A DNA stretch of 64,000 nt from Clostridiales bacterium 1_7_47FAA (GTDB lineage Bacteria; Bacillota; Clostridia; Lachnospirales; Lachnospiraceae), in contig DS990260.1 of NCBI GenBank assembly GCA_000155435.1, forward strand, positions 2,643,082-2,707,081, read 5' to 3'. The translations under genes were made by a program, and so were the position numbers. The notes under the pieces were generated by a model. The model worked only from the letters and a program-made list of their open reading frames with translations. It had not been told where the DNA came from and did not search any database. The first letter of the stretch is position 1, and each line of letters opens with the position of its first letter. Shown in pieces: positions 8,131 through 17,567 of the stretch.

Positions 8131-9558
8131 TTATTTTCGACATAATTCGACAATACATTCTGTATGCACCGTCCCAGGAAACATATCGCACCCCCTAACT
8201 TTCCCAACCACATACCCCCCATCCGCCAGATACCTTAAGTCCCGGGCCAGCGTAGCGGAATCACAGCTTACATACACAACCTTCTCCGGCCGCATCTTAA
8301 GAATCGTATCCAGACAGACCGTGTCACAGCCTTTCCTGGGCGGGTCTACCACAATCACATCCGCGTGTATCTGGTTCTTTTCATACTGTTCAGGCAGCAC
8401 TTCCTCTGCCTTCCCAACAAAGAATTCCACATTATCCATTCCATTAAGCGCCGCATTCCTGCGGGCGTCCTCAATGGCCTGGGGTATAATTTCCACTCCA
8501 TACACTTTTTTAGCCTTCTGCGCTAAGAACAGGGAAATCGTCCCTATCCCACAATATAAATCCCAAACCGTCTCATTGCCGCTTAAGTCCGCATATTCAA
8601 GGGCCGTCCCATATAACTTCTCAGTCTGCACCGGATTAACCTGATAGAAAGACAGCGGGGAAATCTGATACTGCACATCCCCGATATAATCCGTTATATA
8701 TCCCGGACCATACAGATTAACAACCTCTTTTCCCATAATCACATTTGTCTTTTCCATATTTACACTATAAGAAATGCTGGTCATCCCCTTAACCTGGCAC
8801 AGTTTTTCCACTAAACATCCCGCCAGTCTGTCTGCCGAGTTATCCGCTAAGCTGTCTGCCCGGCTGTCCCTTAAACCGTCCTCCAGCCTTCCCCCCAGCG
8901 TCCTCCCATTTACCACAAGGCACACCATCAGTTCCCCGGTCTTAAACCCTTTCCGGATCAGCACATGCCTCACAAGCCCTTTATGTGCATTCTCGTCATA
9001 AGGCTCCAGTCCATTTTCCTTCATAAATCCTTTTATGATTCCCAGTATCTCCTGGTTTTCTTCCACACCCAGAAGGCAGTCGTCATTCCCGATAATATCA
9101 TGGGTCCTTCCGGCATAAAATCCTGCAATAATCTCCCCATCCTTATTCCTTCCAAATGGGAACTGGGCCTTATTGCGGTACCTCCAGGGATTCTCCATTC
9201 CCATAATCGGAAGCATTTTAATCTCATCCCGTTTGAACTTCCCTATCCGCATCAGGTTATTCAGCACCTTATTCTCCTTAAACCGCAGCTGCTCTTCGTA
9301 GCTCATGGCCTGAAGCTGGCAGCCCCCGCACTGGCGGGACACCGGACAGGGTGGCTCCACACGGCCGGCGGAAGGCTCCAGCACTTCCATAAGCCGTGCA
9401 AACCCATAGGATTTCTTCATTTTCATGGCTTTTGCCCGCACCACATCGCCAATGACCGTATCCTTAATAAACCAGATGTAACCATCAAGCTTGCCCACGC
9501 CGGCTCCATCCTCATTCATGTCTTCTATTGTCACAGTAAATTCCTGATTTTTTTCCAT
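8131..9558 (-). CDS. rlmD: 23S rRNA (uracil-C5)-methyltransferase RlmD
   Basis: A 475-residue SAM-dependent enzyme that methylates uracils of 23S rRNA. It starts with a TRAM domain (residues ~1-60), followed by cysteines for a 4Fe-4S cluster (PPCPVSRQCGGCQLQ). The C-terminal methyltransferase carries VWDLYCGIGTISL, VVDPPRKGC and the catalytic Cys in YVSCDSATLARDL. A low-complexity insert (LRDSRADSLADNSADRLAG, about 230-250) interrupts the middle of the protein and is not typical. The ATG at 9558 follows GGAG by 9 bases; a longer frame begins at TTG 9579 but has no ribosome site. It may instead be RlmCD, because clostridia carry several paralogues. The upstream flank is a minisatellite. Confidence 0.9.
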   Translation of the reverse strand: MEKNQEFTVTIEDMNEDGAGVGKLDGYIWFIKDTVIGDVVRAKAMKMKKSYGFARLMEVLEPSAGRVEPPCPVSRQCGGCQLQAMSYEEQLRFKENKVLNNLMRIGKFKRDEIKMLPIMGMENPWRYRNKAQFPFGRNKDGEIIAGFYAGRTHDIIGNDDCLLGVEENQEILGIIKGFMKENGLEPYDENAHKGLVRHVLIRKGFKTGELMVCLVVNGRTLGGRLEDGLRDSRADSLADNSADRLAGCLVEKLCQVKGMTSISYSVNMEKTNVIMGKEVVNLYGPGYITDYIGDVQYQISPLSFYQVNPVQTEKLYGTALEYADLSGNETVWDLYCGIGTISLFLAQKAKKVYGVEIIPQAIEDARRNAALNGMDNVEFFVGKAEEVLPEQYEKNQIHADVIVVDPPRKGCDTVCLDTILKMRPEKVVYVSCDSATLARDLRYLADGGYVVGKVRGCDMFPGTVHTECIVELCRK

Positions 9559-10186
9559 TTTCAAATTCTCCATTCCCAACTATTATTCGAAATTCCTATA
9601 CCACTCATAACCTCTACATCATCTACACTCCCTATACTCCTCGCAGTCCCTACACTATCTACACTTCCCCTATACTCTTCACAATCCCTACACTATACGC
9701 ACTCCCTACACTCCTCACAATCCTTACACTACCCACAGTCCCTACACTACCCACAATCCCTACACTACCCACAATCCCTATACTATCCACAGTCCCTACA
9801 CTACCCACAATTCCTACACTACCCACAGTCCCTACACTACCCGCAATTTCTACACTACCTACAGTCCCCACACTACCTACAGTCCCCACACTACCCGCAA
9901 TCCCCACACTACCTACAGTCCCCACACTACCCGCAATCCCCACACTACCCGCAGTCCCTACACTACCCGCCAACCACAATTCCCCATCGCCCCCGCACCC
10001 CAACATCCAAAAAAGCTGAAAACCCTCCGCGCACCGATATATCCTTCCGTCCATACCATCTGCCCCATAAGTTTTCAGCCTTTATAAATCATTCCACATT
10101 TCATTCCGCGATCCATCCCGCAATCATCACCCAGCCAGCCCCACCAAACCGCGCTTTTTAACCCTCTCCTAATCCCTCAGAATCCA
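9559..10186. other. Intergenic region between yhaM and rlmD, mostly repeats
   Basis: The minisatellite fills 9595-9972. The rest (9973-10186) is C-rich on the plus strand with short CCC/CCA runs. No promoter, RNA gene or terminator is recognised in it. Confidence 0.5.
9595..9972. repeat. 18-bp minisatellite, about 20 copies
   Basis: The unit is close to CCCTACACTACCCACAGT. It repeats about 20 times with scattered substitutions, mostly C/T. Because 18 is a multiple of three, one minus-strand frame (9659-10054) stays open for 131 codons and would encode GSVGTV/GSVGIA repeats, and one plus-strand frame encodes HYPQSL repeats. No good ribosome site precedes either frame, so neither is called a gene. 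The array lies between yhaM and rlmD, which point the same way, and would be expected to vary in copy number between strains. Confidence 0.85.
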
Positions 10187-11146
10187 TCACACGGATTCCG
10201 AAGTCTTCCTGATATTGGTCTCCAGCAGCCGGTTATACCCCAGCCACCCCTTATTATCAGAACCCGGATTACCGGCGTTCAGCGCTTCAATCATGGTTTC
10301 CATCTTTGCATCCGTATTGTCGGCAAAGTTCAGTGCCAGGGCTTCCAACAGCGCCGGTTTCTTGGGCGAACCGTACTCCAGCTCCCCGTGATGGGCCAGG
10401 ATACAGTGTTTCAGTTCCACGGCCAGCACCTCCGGGAATCCCGGAATGGCGCGTATGCCTTTGCTCACCATCTCCGTGCCGATTATGATATGCCCTAGAA
10501 GCTGACCGTCATCCGTATAGTCATTCTCCGGGAAACGTGACAGTTCCTTGGTCTTGCCTATATCATGGAAAATGGCCGCTGTCAGCAGCAGATCCCTGTT
10601 AAGCTGCGGATAACAGGATGAATAGTAATCACACATCTTCGTGACACTCAGCGTATGCTCCAGAAGCCCGCCCACAAAACCGTGATGGACGCTCTTGGCA
10701 GCGGAGTGGAACTGGAATGCCTTTGCAAATGCCGGACTGTCCACAAAGTAAATGCTTAACAGCTTCTGAAGATATGGATTCTTCACGGTCTCTATGCAGT
10801 GAAGCAGCTCCCCGTACATTTCCTTAATATCCTTCTTGGATACCGGCAGATAGTCCGCCTCCACGTATTCACCTTCCTGCGCCCTGCGTATGCGGCGGAT
10901 ATTCATCTGGTTGGAATTCTGGAACAGCGTGATGTCCGCTTCCACATGCACATAATCCATGGTCTCAAAATCACCTACGCCAGGTGAACCCAAATCCCAG
11001 ATTTTGGCGTCAATGGTTCCTGTCTTGTCCTGAAGCACCAGATTGCCGTATTCCTTTCCATTCTTGGTCATCGCAATCTGCTTGTTTTTGCACAGGTACA
11101 CATCCGCAATGTGCATGCCTTCCCTGAAGGTGTCGATGTATTTCAT
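10187..11146 (-). CDS. yhaM: YhaM-like 3'-5' exoribonuclease (OB fold + HD domain)
   Basis: A 319-residue protein. The N-terminal OB-fold nucleic-acid-binding domain (residues ~10-95, including NLVLQDKTGTIDAKIWD) is followed by an HD metal-dependent phosphohydrolase domain: HHGFVGGLLEHTLSV, then FHDIGKTKEL with the HD pair, and LAHHGELEYGSP. This order and length match Bacillus YhaM, a 3'-to-5' exonuclease acting on RNA and single-stranded DNA. The start at ATG 11146 follows AGGAAGTAAAGG. It is preceded on the same strand by the HtrA-like gene, 90 bp away, and may be read with it. Confidence 0.88.
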   Translation of the reverse strand: MKYIDTFREGMHIADVYLCKNKQIAMTKNGKEYGNLVLQDKTGTIDAKIWDLGSPGVGDFETMDYVHVEADITLFQNSNQMNIRRIRRAQEGEYVEADYLPVSKKDIKEMYGELLHCIETVKNPYLQKLLSIYFVDSPAFAKAFQFHSAAKSVHHGFVGGLLEHTLSVTKMCDYYSSCYPQLNRDLLLTAAIFHDIGKTKELSRFPENDYTDDGQLLGHIIIGTEMVSKGIRAIPGFPEVLAVELKHCILAHHGELEYGSPKKPALLEALALNFADNTDAKMETMIEALNAGNPGSDNKGWLGYNRLLETNIRKTSESV

Positions 11147-11237
11147 CCTTTACTTCCTCATCTTTCTAATATGTTGGCCCATAAACCCTTATTCTGTTTA
11201 TGGTGCTCATTACAATAACGCAGCCAGGCGTTAAAAA

Positions 11238-12581
11238 CTACCTGGCTCCGATTGTTACCGAAAACTCAATTTCTTTGTACTCATCTTTCCCGCTGCGCAG
11301 GACCGCCACCTTGATTTTATCCCCGGAATGGAGTTTTTCCACCAGGTTCTGGAAATCCTTCATGTTCCCCACCTGTTCCCCGTTCATCCAGGTAATGATG
11401 TCCCCTGCCTGTATGCCCGCGTTGTAAGCTGGCCCGTCCGTGACGGTGGCAGTAACATATATGCCGTGAGGCATGCCGCTTTCTTCCATGGCTTGGCTCA
11501 CCTCCTGCCCCTTGATTCCAAAATACGGGGCCGGGATTCCGTTGCTCAGCCGCTCAAGGATTCCCTTGTAGTCTGATATGGCCACCACCGTGGTCATCTT
11601 GCAGACCCCGTCCTCGTCATATTTGTCAGTAACCCAGCCAACCAGTTCTCCTGAGATATTCAGTAAAAATGTTCCCGCGCCGGCGTCCCCGTTGGCATCC
11701 GTATAGAAAATCCTGGAATTGCCGTCCACGGTCTGCACATTGCGCACGACATAGGAAATGTTGCCGTAATCGCTGGAGTGTACGATTCCCGCCGGAGCGC
11801 CCACCGCAATCACGATGTCCCCCTGCTTCACCCCATAGGAATTCCCCAGTTCAATTGCTTCCACCTTCTTGAACTGTTCGCTGTCCATCTTGGCCGCATC
11901 CACGCTTACCACGGCCAGCCCTGTAATGGTATCGCTCTGTTTCACGGTTCCGGACATCATGGTGCTGTCCGGGAACGCTACCTCAATGGAGTCCGCGGCT
12001 TCCACTGCTTTCTCCGGCGTCAGTATCAGGATTTCAGAGCGTGTCCTGGCAATGATGATGCCGGAAAACTGTCCGGATGTCTCAATGGGGTTGTCAAACC
12101 AGTCCTTTTCATGCTGTATGGAATGGACTACCACAAGGCTGTCATCTGCATCCACCGCAATGGTACGCAGGTTACTATATAATTTATTCAGATCGTCTAC
12201 GGAATAGTTGTACTTCTCGATTGCACTGCGGACCAGTACATCCACCGGTTCCGTCTGGGCGGGAACCTCTGTGGACGGTACCTGTGACACGGTAGCCTGG
12301 GTAGTCTCAGGGTTGTCCTTGGGAATGGTAATCTGGCTGCTCTCCTCAGGCGTCTCCTGTCCCAGGAAACGCTCCGCCACCGGGCGGCTGACCACAAAGC
12401 AGACGGCTGACAGCACCCCAAACAGCATGGCACAAAAAACAGTCAGAAGGATCTTCCTGGCAATCTGGCGCCGGGACATGGGCTGACGGACGATTTTCTC
12501 GTTGATGAACCGGTGGGACTTGTCCGGCTCACGGTCCTGCTGGTTCTTATTCGGATGCTGATCTGCACGTTTATCCGCCAT
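11238..12581 (-). CDS. Membrane-anchored HtrA-like PDZ protein without a catalytic triad
   Basis: A 447-residue protein with a basic cytoplasmic N-terminus, one membrane helix (about 43-65, ILLTVFCAMLFGVLSAV), a trypsin-like domain (about 140-330) and a C-terminal PDZ domain (about 350-445: GIYVTATVTDGPAYNAGIQAGD). The order is that of HtrA/DegP serine proteases. The three catalytic positions appear changed: the His segment reads ILTPEKAV instead of TNxHV, the Asp segment reads TITGLAVVSV instead of DxAVL, and the Ser segment reads GDAGAGTF instead of GNSGGP. It is therefore probably a pseudoprotease used for binding. ATG 12581 follows GGGAGGAGTACC. A 7-bp stem (11222-11247) overlaps the stop codon. 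Confidence 0.82.
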   Translation of the reverse strand: MADKRADQHPNKNQQDREPDKSHRFINEKIVRQPMSRRQIARKILLTVFCAMLFGVLSAVCFVVSRPVAERFLGQETPEESSQITIPKDNPETTQATVSQVPSTEVPAQTEPVDVLVRSAIEKYNYSVDDLNKLYSNLRTIAVDADDSLVVVHSIQHEKDWFDNPIETSGQFSGIIIARTRSEILILTPEKAVEAADSIEVAFPDSTMMSGTVKQSDTITGLAVVSVDAAKMDSEQFKKVEAIELGNSYGVKQGDIVIAVGAPAGIVHSSDYGNISYVVRNVQTVDGNSRIFYTDANGDAGAGTFLLNISGELVGWVTDKYDEDGVCKMTTVVAISDYKGILERLSNGIPAPYFGIKGQEVSQAMEESGMPHGIYVTATVTDGPAYNAGIQAGDIITWMNGEQVGNMKDFQNLVEKLHSGDKIKVAVLRSGKDEYKEIEFSVTIGAR

Positions 12582-12693
12582 GGTACTCCTCCCTTGCGAA
12601 GAATCTTATTCTCTATTATACGTTTCTTCCAGTTATTATGCAAGATTTTATATATGAAAAGATAGTAAAAAAGATAGTAAATATCATTTTTTA

Positions 12694-12702
12694 TGGTATA
12701 AT
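12694..12702 (+). promoter_or_regulatory. Probable extended -10 promoter of mutS2
   Basis: TGGTATAAT gives a consensus TATAAT at 12697-12702 with an upstream TG. The start codon lies 70 bp downstream. No clear -35 is seen, in keeping with an extended -10 promoter. A duplicated GATAGTAAA precedes it. Confidence 0.5.
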
Positions 12703-12771
12703 TTAAATGTCGCCTTTTGGAAAAAGGCCCTTATTAATCCAGCATTTATACGTAAATCATAGGTGAAATCA

Positions 12772-15303
12772 ATGAATCAGAAAGCATTAAAAACGTTAGA
12801 ATACGATAAGATAATCAACCAGTTAACTGAATATGCGGCGTCCCCGCTGGGCAAGGAGCTGTGCCGCAGCCTTACCCCTTCCTCTGACCTTGAGGAAATC
12901 CGCACATGGCAGGCCCAGACCACGGATGCGGTGACAAGAATCCGTTTCAAGGGTTCCACGTCATTTTCCGGCGTAAGGGATATCGGGGATTCTTTAAAAC
13001 GTCTGGAGATTGGAAGCTCCCTTGGCATCCATGAACTGCTTGCCATCAGTTCCAACCTTACAGCCGCTGCCAAGGCTAAGGCATATGGCAGACATGAAGC
13101 CGAACAGGATACAAGGAGTGGTGCCGCCAACAGGAACACAACAGGCGGCAGGGATGGCGCCGGCAGCAGGAACACAGCCGGCCAGAACACCGGCGCCGGC
13201 ACCCCGGACAGCAATGCCCCGGAGGATGACTACGACTCCCTGGAGCCACTATTTGCCGGCCTAGAGCCTTTAACCCCGTTAAACAATGAGATCAAGCGCT
13301 GTATCCTCTCCGAAGATGAGATTGCCGATGACGCCAGCCCGGGATTATCCCATGTGCGGCGTTCCATGAAGGTGGCTGCGGACCGTATCCATACGCAGCT
13401 GAATTCCATTCTCAATTCTAACCGTTCCTATCTCCAGGACGCGGTCATCACCATGAGGGACGGGCGTTACTGCCTTCCTGTCAAGTCAGAATACAAAAAC
13501 CAGGTGTCCGGCATGGTCCATGACCAGTCCTCTACCGGCTCCACCCTGTTCATAGAACCCATGGCTATTGTAAAGCTGAACAATGAGATACGCGAACTGG
13601 AAATCCAGGAGCAAAAGGAAATCGAGGCTGTCCTTGCGTCCCTGAGCAACCAGGCGGCCCCTTACTGCGGGGAACTCCGGATGAACCAGGAACTGCTGGC
13701 GCAGCTGGATTTTATCTTTGCAAAAGCCGGGCTGGCACGCCATTACAAGTGCAGCGCGCCTGTGTTCAATGACAGGGGATATATCCACATCAAGGACGGA
13801 CGCCATCCCCTCCTGAACCCGCAGACAGCGGTGCCCATCAACATATGGCTGGGCAGGGACTTCGACCTGCTGATCGTGACAGGACCCAATACGGGCGGCA
13901 AGACCGTATCCCTCAAAACAGTGGGACTCTTCACCCTCATGGGCCAGGCAGGTCTTCATATCCCGGCCTGGGAAGGCTCGGAGCTGGCGGTATTTGACGA
14001 GGTATTTGCAGATATCGGCGATGAGCAGAGCATTGAGCAGAGCCTCAGCACCTTCTCCGCCCATATGACCAACACGGTCCGTATTTTAAATGAAGCGAAT
14101 CCCCGCTCCCTCTGTCTGTTTGATGAGCTGGGAGCCGGGACAGACCCCACGGAAGGCGCGGCCCTGGCCATCGCCATCCTTACCTTCCTGCACAACATGA
14201 AGTGCCGCACCATGGCCACCACCCACTACAGCGAGCTGAAGGTATTTGCACTGACCACGCCCGGTGTGGAGAATGCATGCTGTGAATTCAGCGTGGAGAC
14301 GCTGCAGCCCACCTACCGGCTGTTAATCGGCGTTCCCGGCAAGAGCAATGCCTTTGCCATTTCCAGCAAGCTGGGGCTTCCCGACTATATCATCGATGAA
14401 GCCAGGAACCATCTGGAAGCCAAGGACGTGTCCTTTGAGGACCTGCTGACCAGCCTGGAATCAAGCCGCCTTACCATTGAAAAGGAACAGGCTGAAATCA
14501 ATGCCTATAAAGACGAGATTGCCAAGCTTAAATCCAGGCTTACCCAGAAGGAAGAACGGCTGGATGAGCGCAAGGACAAGGTCATCCGCAGTGCCACCGA
14601 GGAAGCCCAGAGGATTCTCAGGGAAGCCAAGGAGACAGCGGACCAGACCATCAAGCAGATTAATAAACTGACGGCAGGCGCAGGCATCAACAAGGAACTG
14701 GAAGAACAGCGCTCCAGGCTGCGGGACCAGCTCAAGAAGACGGACGATAAACTGGCGGTAAAGGCCAAGGGGCCAAGCCAGCCCATCTCCCCGAAGAAGT
14801 TAAAGATCGGCGACGGCGTGAAGGTATTGTCCATGAACTTAAAGGGCACGGTCAGCACCCTGCCCAATTCAAAAGGCGACCTCTACGTCCAGATGGGTAT
14901 CCTCCGCTCCCTGGTAAACATACGGGACCTGGAACTTCTGAATGAGAAAGACATAAACGCCACCTTAGGCGACGGCTCCTCCATCAGCTACGGAGGCAAG
15001 TCCCCTGCCAAAGGCAAGGGCAGCGGCAGCAGCCAGATAAAGGTCTCCAAATCCGCCACCATCTCAACCGAGGTGAACCTGATTGGGATGACCGTGGACG
15101 AGGCCCTTCCCGTGATGGAAAAGTACCTGGATGACGCCTATCTGGCCCATCTGCCAAGTGTGCGGGTGGTTCACGGACGGGGTACCGGCGCCCTTAAGAA
15201 CGCGGTTCACAAACGTCTGCGCCAGTTAAAATACGTAAAGGAATTCCGCCTTGGCCAGTTTGGCGAAGGCGATTCAGGTGTGACCGTTGTCACGTTCAAA
15301 TAA
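12772..15303 (+). CDS. mutS2: MutS2, ribosome-rescue / recombination-control ATPase
   Basis: An 843-residue MutS2 protein. The clamp region is followed by the ABC-type ATPase with Walker A TGPNTGGKTVSLKT, Walker B CLFDELGAGTDP and the H-loop ATTHYSELK. A coiled coil (about 510-620), a KOW/SH3-like segment (KIGDGVKVLSMNLKGTVS) and a C-terminal Smr nuclease domain with VVHGRGTGAL follow. In Bacillus MutS2 acts on collided ribosomes; elsewhere it suppresses recombination. A Gly/Asn/Thr-rich insert at about 110-160 is unusual. ATG 12772 follows AGGTG; a GTG lies three codons upstream. The response regulator starts 45 bp after the stop, so the three genes here may be one operon. Confidence 0.93.
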   Translation: MNQKALKTLEYDKIINQLTEYAASPLGKELCRSLTPSSDLEEIRTWQAQTTDAVTRIRFKGSTSFSGVRDIGDSLKRLEIGSSLGIHELLAISSNLTAAAKAKAYGRHEAEQDTRSGAANRNTTGGRDGAGSRNTAGQNTGAGTPDSNAPEDDYDSLEPLFAGLEPLTPLNNEIKRCILSEDEIADDASPGLSHVRRSMKVAADRIHTQLNSILNSNRSYLQDAVITMRDGRYCLPVKSEYKNQVSGMVHDQSSTGSTLFIEPMAIVKLNNEIRELEIQEQKEIEAVLASLSNQAAPYCGELRMNQELLAQLDFIFAKAGLARHYKCSAPVFNDRGYIHIKDGRHPLLNPQTAVPINIWLGRDFDLLIVTGPNTGGKTVSLKTVGLFTLMGQAGLHIPAWEGSELAVFDEVFADIGDEQSIEQSLSTFSAHMTNTVRILNEANPRSLCLFDELGAGTDPTEGAALAIAILTFLHNMKCRTMATTHYSELKVFALTTPGVENACCEFSVETLQPTYRLLIGVPGKSNAFAISSKLGLPDYIIDEARNHLEAKDVSFEDLLTSLESSRLTIEKEQAEINAYKDEIAKLKSRLTQKEERLDERKDKVIRSATEEAQRILREAKETADQTIKQINKLTAGAGINKELEEQRSRLRDQLKKTDDKLAVKAKGPSQPISPKKLKIGDGVKVLSMNLKGTVSTLPNSKGDLYVQMGILRSLVNIRDLELLNEKDINATLGDGSSISYGGKSPAKGKGSGSSQIKVSKSATISTEVNLIGMTVDEALPVMEKYLDDAYLAHLPSVRVVHGRGTGALKNAVHKRLRQLKYVKEFRLGQFGEGDSGVTVVTFK

Positions 15304-15348
15304 TTACCGGCCCACACAGACTAACAACAGCTATAGGAGGAATGGAAC

Positions 15349-16056
15349 ATGGCAGAGAAGCAGAGAATCCTGATAGTGGATGATGATGCAAATATTGCAG
15401 AATTAATCTCCCTCTACCTGATGAAAGAGTGTTATGAAACAATGATTGTAGGCGACGGCGAGGAAGCGCTCAGGGTATTCCCTGAGTTCAAGCCCAACCT
15501 GGTACTCTTAGACCTGATGCTGCCCGGCATGGATGGATATCAGGTCTGCCGGGAACTGCGCTCCGGCTCCCAGGTACCCGTCATCATGCTTTCAGCCAAG
15601 GGCGAGATATTCGATAAGGTCCTTGGCCTGGAACTGGGCGCTGACGACTATATGATCAAGCCCTTTGACTCCAAGGAGCTGGTTGCCCGCGTAAAGGCAG
15701 TGCTGCGCCGCTACCAGGCAGCGCCCGCACCCGCGCCATCCAGCACACAGCAGGGTGAGTACGTGGAATATCCTGATTTAATCGTAAACCTGACCAATTA
15801 TTCGGTCATCTACAACGGACACTCCGTGGAAATGCCGCCAAAGGAACTGGAACTCCTTTATTTCCTGGCATCTTCCCCCAACCAGGTATTCACCAGGGAA
15901 CAGCTTTTAGACCATATCTGGGGCTATGAGTACATCGGCGATACCCGCACCGTGGACGTACATATCAAACGTCTCCGTGAAAAGATTAAAGACCACACCA
16001 ACTGGGCCATCACCACAGTATGGGGGATTGGCTACAAATTCGAAGTAAAGAGGTAA
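15349..16056 (+). CDS. OmpR-family response regulator
   Basis: A 235-residue two-component regulator. The receiver domain (1-120) has the acidic pair in LIVDDDANIAE, the phosphorylated Asp in LVLLDLMLPG and the conserved Lys in MIKPFDSKEL. A winged-helix DNA-binding domain of the OmpR/PhoB type follows (about 140-233: PPKELELLYFLASSPNQVFTREQLLDHIWG, then VDVHIKRLREKI). The domains are joined by a Pro/Ala-rich linker (AAPAPAPSS). ATG 15349 follows AGGAGG. The partner kinase begins 1 bp after its stop. The regulon cannot be read from the sequence; the secreted protein gene just downstream is one candidate target. Confidence 0.93.
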   Translation: MAEKQRILIVDDDANIAELISLYLMKECYETMIVGDGEEALRVFPEFKPNLVLLDLMLPGMDGYQVCRELRSGSQVPVIMLSAKGEIFDKVLGLELGADDYMIKPFDSKELVARVKAVLRRYQAAPAPAPSSTQQGEYVEYPDLIVNLTNYSVIYNGHSVEMPPKELELLYFLASSPNQVFTREQLLDHIWGYEYIGDTRTVDVHIKRLREKIKDHTNWAITTVWGIGYKFEVKR

Positions 16057-16057
16057 G

Positions 16058-17467
16058 ATGATGACCCGTTCCTTATATTCCAAATTCATACTGGGATACC
16101 TGATATTTGGACTTCTGGGTTTCATCACCATTGCCACATTTTCCTCGAAAATGACCCGTGACTATCTGGTCAGATACCAGGCGGATGCCATGTACGATGA
16201 AGCCAATATCATAGCATCCTCCTGCAGCACCATGTACCAGGGCAAACGCATGGATTCCGAGGAGGTCACCTCCCAGATACGCGCCCTTTCCAAGTACCTG
16301 AGGGCTGAGATATGGGTGGTCAACCGCCAGGGCACCATTGTCATGGACAGCCAGGGCGGATCAAGGGTCCAGACAGACATCAGCAATTTCGATCCTGCGG
16401 CCATGGGGAACCGTTCCTATACCACAGGCAGGTTTTACGGGATGTTTAATGAAAATGTCCTCAGCGTTTCCGCACCCATTACCGGGAATTACAATACCTA
16501 CGGTTATGTTCTGATCCATCTTCCATTAAGCCAGATCACCCAGTCCCAGAATGATATCCTGAACATACTTTATATCACGTCCGCCATTGTATTTGCCCTC
16601 TCGTTAATCATCCTCCTGGTATTTACCCAGACCGTTTACCTGCCCCTGCGCAAGATTACCGTTGGAGCCAACGAATACGCGGCCGGCAACCTGGAGTACA
16701 GGATTAATGTTAAAACCCACGACGAGGTGGGTTACCTGGCCGATACGCTGAACTATATGTCGGACGAGCTGAACAAGATGGAGGAGTATCAGAAAAACTT
16801 CATCGCCAATGTATCCCACGATTTCCGGTCGCCCCTGACCTCCATCAAGGGATATCTGGAAGCCATCCTGGACGGCACCATACCTGAGGATATGTACGAA
16901 AAATACCTGTCCAGGGTCATCTCCGAGACAAAGCGGCTCCACAAACTGACGGAAAGCATGCTCACCCTCAACTCCCTGGACGCCAAGGGATACCTGTCCA
17001 GGACGAATTTTGATATCAACCGGGTCATCAAGGACACGGCTGCTTCCTTTGAAGGCACATGTGATGCCAAGAACATCAGCTTTGACCTGACATTCTCAGA
17101 CAGCATCCAGATGGTTTACGCGGACCTTGGCAAAATCCAGCAGGTCCTGTACAACCTGATTGATAATGCCATCAAGTTCAGCCATCACAACTCCACCATC
17201 TACATCCAGGCATCGGGACGGTATGAGAAGATATTTGTCTCAGTCAAGGATACGGGAATCGGAATCCCAAAAGACAGCCAGAAAAAAATCTGGGAACGTT
17301 TTTATAAGACAGACCTTTCCAGGGGCAAGGATAAAAAGGGGACCGGGCTTGGCCTTTCCATTGTAAAGGAAATCGTCCAGTCCCATGGGGAGAATATCGA
17401 TGTGGTCAGTACGGAAGGCGTTGGGACGGAATTCATTTTCTCCCTTCCCCGTTCCACAAACCTTTAA
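16058..17467 (+). CDS. Sensor histidine kinase of the OmpR-type pair
   Basis: A 469-residue membrane kinase. TM1 (about 8-30) and TM2 (about 165-190, ITSAIVFALSLIILLVF) enclose an extracytoplasmic sensor region of about 130 residues. A HAMP linker leads to the HisKA domain with the phosphorylated His in NVSHDFRSPLTSIKGY. The ATPase domain has the N box (LYNLIDNAIKFS), G1 (DTGIGIPKD) and G2 (GTGLGLSIV). It phosphorylates the response regulator encoded immediately upstream. The ATG is separated from the regulator stop by one base, and the regulator's final codons (AAAGAGGTAAG) supply the ribosome site, so expression is coupled. Confidence 0.93.
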   Translation: MMTRSLYSKFILGYLIFGLLGFITIATFSSKMTRDYLVRYQADAMYDEANIIASSCSTMYQGKRMDSEEVTSQIRALSKYLRAEIWVVNRQGTIVMDSQGGSRVQTDISNFDPAAMGNRSYTTGRFYGMFNENVLSVSAPITGNYNTYGYVLIHLPLSQITQSQNDILNILYITSAIVFALSLIILLVFTQTVYLPLRKITVGANEYAAGNLEYRINVKTHDEVGYLADTLNYMSDELNKMEEYQKNFIANVSHDFRSPLTSIKGYLEAILDGTIPEDMYEKYLSRVISETKRLHKLTESMLTLNSLDAKGYLSRTNFDINRVIKDTAASFEGTCDAKNISFDLTFSDSIQMVYADLGKIQQVLYNLIDNAIKFSHHNSTIYIQASGRYEKIFVSVKDTGIGIPKDSQKKIWERFYKTDLSRGKDKKGTGLGLSIVKEIVQSHGENIDVVSTEGVGTEFIFSLPRSTNL

Positions 17468-17567
17468 AATATCGTAAGACATTTCCTTCCATATTGTGCT
17501 ATAGTTATAATTAGGAATATGTATTAGGAATAAGAAGTATTTAATAAAAAGAAAGGACAGGAAAGAT

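Noticed and set aside
9659..10054. 131-codon minus-strand frame with GSVGTV repeats
   Set aside because: Open only because the repeat unit is a multiple of three. There is no ribosome site, so it is not called a gene, but it is noted as a finding.
8965..10161. 398-codon plus-strand frame with HYPQSL repeats
   Set aside because: It is the shadow of the rlmD gene plus the 18-bp minisatellite; no ribosome site and no promoter.
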